Of a stretch of 6,394 bases of DNA, positions 5,269 through 6,394 are shown piece by piece. A program made the position numbers and the translations under genes. How positions within the stretch are numbered: the stretch's first letter is position 1; each line of letters opens with the position of its first letter. This DNA is from an uncultured Eubacteriales bacterium (lineage in GTDB: Bacteria > Bacillota_A > Clostridia > Lachnospirales > Lachnospiraceae): contig CADCPV010000267.1 in the NCBI GenBank assembly GCA_902803345.1, positions 1 through 6,394 of the forward strand. The letters are read 5' to 3'. The notes below the pieces were generated by a model, which ran no database searches, was not told where the DNA came from, and saw only the letters and a program-made list of their open reading frames with translations.

Positions 5269-5967
5269 ATGAACGCGAAACGGGGCTTTGTGCCGGAAGA
5301 CGAACGAAATTTTTCCGAAGAAGCGGCTGCGGGCATGCGGACGGCAGCCAGACAGATCATTTACCTGATCAATGAAGGGTATGACCTGAAGCAGTCGACG
5401 ACATTTGTCGGGAATCACTTTCAGCTTTCCGAGCGGCAGCGCCTTGCACTGATGAGGAGCCTGGCCGCGGATAAACAGCTGTCAGATAGGAAAAACAAAG
5501 AGAAATGCATCCGGCAGATTTCCGGGCAAAAGGTCTGGATTGACGGATTTAACACCATTATCACACTGGAGGTAATGCTGTCCGATTCAATCCTTTTTCA
5601 GGGAATGGACGGCTGTATCCGGGATCTAGCGGCACTCCGGGGAACATACCGGCTGATACCGGAAACAGAGCCGGCGGTGCGGATGATGATGAAACAGCTG
5701 GAGTCTGCGCAGGTTAAGAGTGCCGGCATTCTTCTGGATGAACCGGTATCCAATTCAGGGAGGCTGAAGGCACTGATTTCGGAGATTGCAGAAGAGTTCA
5801 GTTTTGGCGTCGATATTCAGATTCTCAGGGATGTAGATCGGGAACTGTATCAGAAAGAAAATGTGGTTACATCGGATGCAATTATTCTGGACCACTGCCG
5901 AAGCTGGGTAAATCTGACGGCTGAATGCCTGAAACAATACAGGAATTCGGTGATTCGGGTCTGGTGA
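5269..5967 (+). CDS. DUF434/DUF5616 domain protein
   Basis: A 232-residue soluble protein. The N-terminal helical domain (about 5-65), with RGFVPED (5-11), YLINEGYDLKQS (32-43), FVGNHFQLSERQRLAL (46-61), is typical of DUF434. A linker leads to a C-terminal alpha/beta domain (about 85-225) matching DUF5616: WIDGFNTIITLE (90-101), DGCIRDL (114-120), LLDEPVSNSG (155-164), SDAIILD (202-208) and W213. Acidic residues D92, E101, D119, D157 and D203 occur after predicted strands, as in PIN-like metal-dependent nucleases; that likeness is my inference, and the family has no established function. The ATG follows AGGGA (5259-5263) with a 5-base gap, overlapping the preceding gene's stop. One sampled line has about 57% GC, the highest I counted. 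No terminator is visible after it. Confidence 0.9.
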   Translation: MNAKRGFVPEDERNFSEEAAAGMRTAARQIIYLINEGYDLKQSTTFVGNHFQLSERQRLALMRSLAADKQLSDRKNKEKCIRQISGQKVWIDGFNTIITLEVMLSDSILFQGMDGCIRDLAALRGTYRLIPETEPAVRMMMKQLESAQVKSAGILLDEPVSNSGRLKALISEIAEEFSFGVDIQILRDVDRELYQKENVVTSDAIILDHCRSWVNLTAECLKQYRNSVIRVW

Positions 5968-6094
5968 CTGCGATCCGGAACGGGAGGCGCGCACTGCAAT
6001 ATCATCTGCATGCATAAAGGAATGCGTCGTCGATAAAATCTGATGATGTCAGTATAGTAATGATAAAACAGGGGCATTTGTGAAGGTAATTGTT

Positions 6095-6196
6095 ATGGAT
6101 AAGAAAACAAAGATGGAAAACCCGACCCGTGAAGCACATGAAAAAAGACGTTTTCACAGGAGCGTGGCTCTATGCGGAAAAAGGGAGGAAAAGTGA
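6095..6196 (+). CDS. Doubtful 33-codon basic frame before the last gene
   Basis: ATG at 6095 has AAGGT (6083-6087) 7 bases upstream and opens 33 codons rich in Lys, Arg and Glu, ending at TGA 6194-6196. That TGA overlaps a GTG (6193) in frame with the last gene, a GTGA arrangement typical of translational coupling. I recognise no family and the composition is unremarkable, so this may be chance. Upstream, 5968-6094 holds only a lone -10-like TATAGT (6053-6058) without a matching -35 box. Confidence 0.25.
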   Translation: MDKKTKMENPTREAHEKRRFHRSVALCGKREEK

Positions 6197-6198
6197 AT

Positions 6199-6394
6199 AT
6201 GCATTATGATATAGTCGCATTACCTAAAGATCAGTGGAAAGGCACAGCCATACCCTTGAGCACCAGAAGCGACAGTTATTATGACTTTGAGATGAGTCCG
6301 CTAACCAGTGAAGGATGCACGGTTTCCATTGTCAGGAAACCGGCAGAAAAGGAGATCGTTCATACGCCGGAGGAATATGACTTCCCTGATTCTC
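6199..6394 (+). CDS. Probable GNAT family acetyltransferase, N-terminal part (cut by window end)
   Basis: Sixty-five codons are visible before the window ends. The sequence has ALPKDQWKG (7-15), SYYDFEM (26-32) and HTPEEYDFPD (55-64). I recognise these as the N-terminal region of a Clostridia GNAT subfamily that precedes the CoA-binding core and is related by description to streptothricin-type acetyltransferases. The catalytic core lies outside the window, so the call rests on this N-terminal signature alone. ATG 6199 matches the family's usual start. In-frame alternatives are GTG 6193, 4 bases from GGAGG (6184-6188), and ATG 6172, preceded by AGGAG (6158-6162). A start at 6199 leaves a 10-base gap to GGAGG, slightly long. 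Confidence 0.7.
   Translation, partial: MHYDIVALPKDQWKGTAIPLSTRSDSYYDFEMSPLTSEGCTVSIVRKPAEKEIVHTPEEYDFPDS

Noticed and set aside
2194..5413. Identical 12-base string CATTTGTCGGGA at 2194-2205 and 5402-5413
   Set aside because: About one such 12-base coincidence is expected in a window of this size, and one copy lies within a coding region.
6138..6209. 23-codon frame MKKDVFTGAWLYAEKG... overlapping the last gene
   Set aside because: It has no convincing ribosome-binding site, lies in a different frame from both overlapping candidates, and ends inside the last gene.

Overview
The window carries a run of small to medium genes, all on the + strand. Eight are complete and a ninth is cut by the right edge; two doubtful short reading frames are also noted. 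The mixed GC content, the strong Shine-Dalgarno sequences (GGAGG, AAGGAG), the use of GTG as well as ATG starts, and the protein families all suggest a low- to mid-GC Firmicute, most likely a gut Clostridia/Lachnospiraceae-type organism. This is inferred from style and gene content; there is no rRNA or other marker gene.

Layout. Bases 34-58 hold a convincing intrinsic terminator that closes an unseen upstream gene. A clear sigma-A-type promoter follows (TTGCAA, 18 bp, TATAAT; 90-119), wrapped in three copies of a TTGCAAAA-like motif. It drives an AAA+ ATPase with a DUF4143 tail (154-1470). Next come a small alpha/beta hydrolase (1594-2184), a GNAT acetyltransferase (2240-2752), a DUF1349 protein (2810-3400), a stand-alone AAC(6')-Ie-like aminoglycoside acetyltransferase (3470-4006), a Nudix hydrolase with a textbook Nudix box (4108-4608), a second plain GNAT (4736-5260), and a DUF434/DUF5616 protein only 8 bases behind it (5269-5967). 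After about 230 bases with only a doubtful 33-codon frame comes the N-terminal part of another acetyltransferase-like protein (from 6199).

How the genes relate. Four of the nine proteins belong, or probably belong, to the GNAT superfamily. With the Nudix hydrolase and alpha/beta hydrolase they form a set of soluble small-molecule-modifying enzymes, the usual cargo of accessory, horizontally acquired regions. I see no pathway linking them. Spacers of about 55-130 bases, base composition that changes from gene to gene, and the absence of any strong terminator after 1470 fit a stepwise-accumulated same-strand array rather than a conserved operon. Only the 4736-5260 / 5269-5967 pair is spaced tightly enough to be called co-transcribed with confidence. 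No transposase, integrase, attC site, CRISPR array or RNA gene was recognised.

The most notable items are the AAC(6')-Ie-like gene without its APH(2'') partner, the repeated motif around the ATPase promoter, the short leader frame overlapping the Nudix start, and protein-like sequence continuing in frame past the Nudix stop codon.
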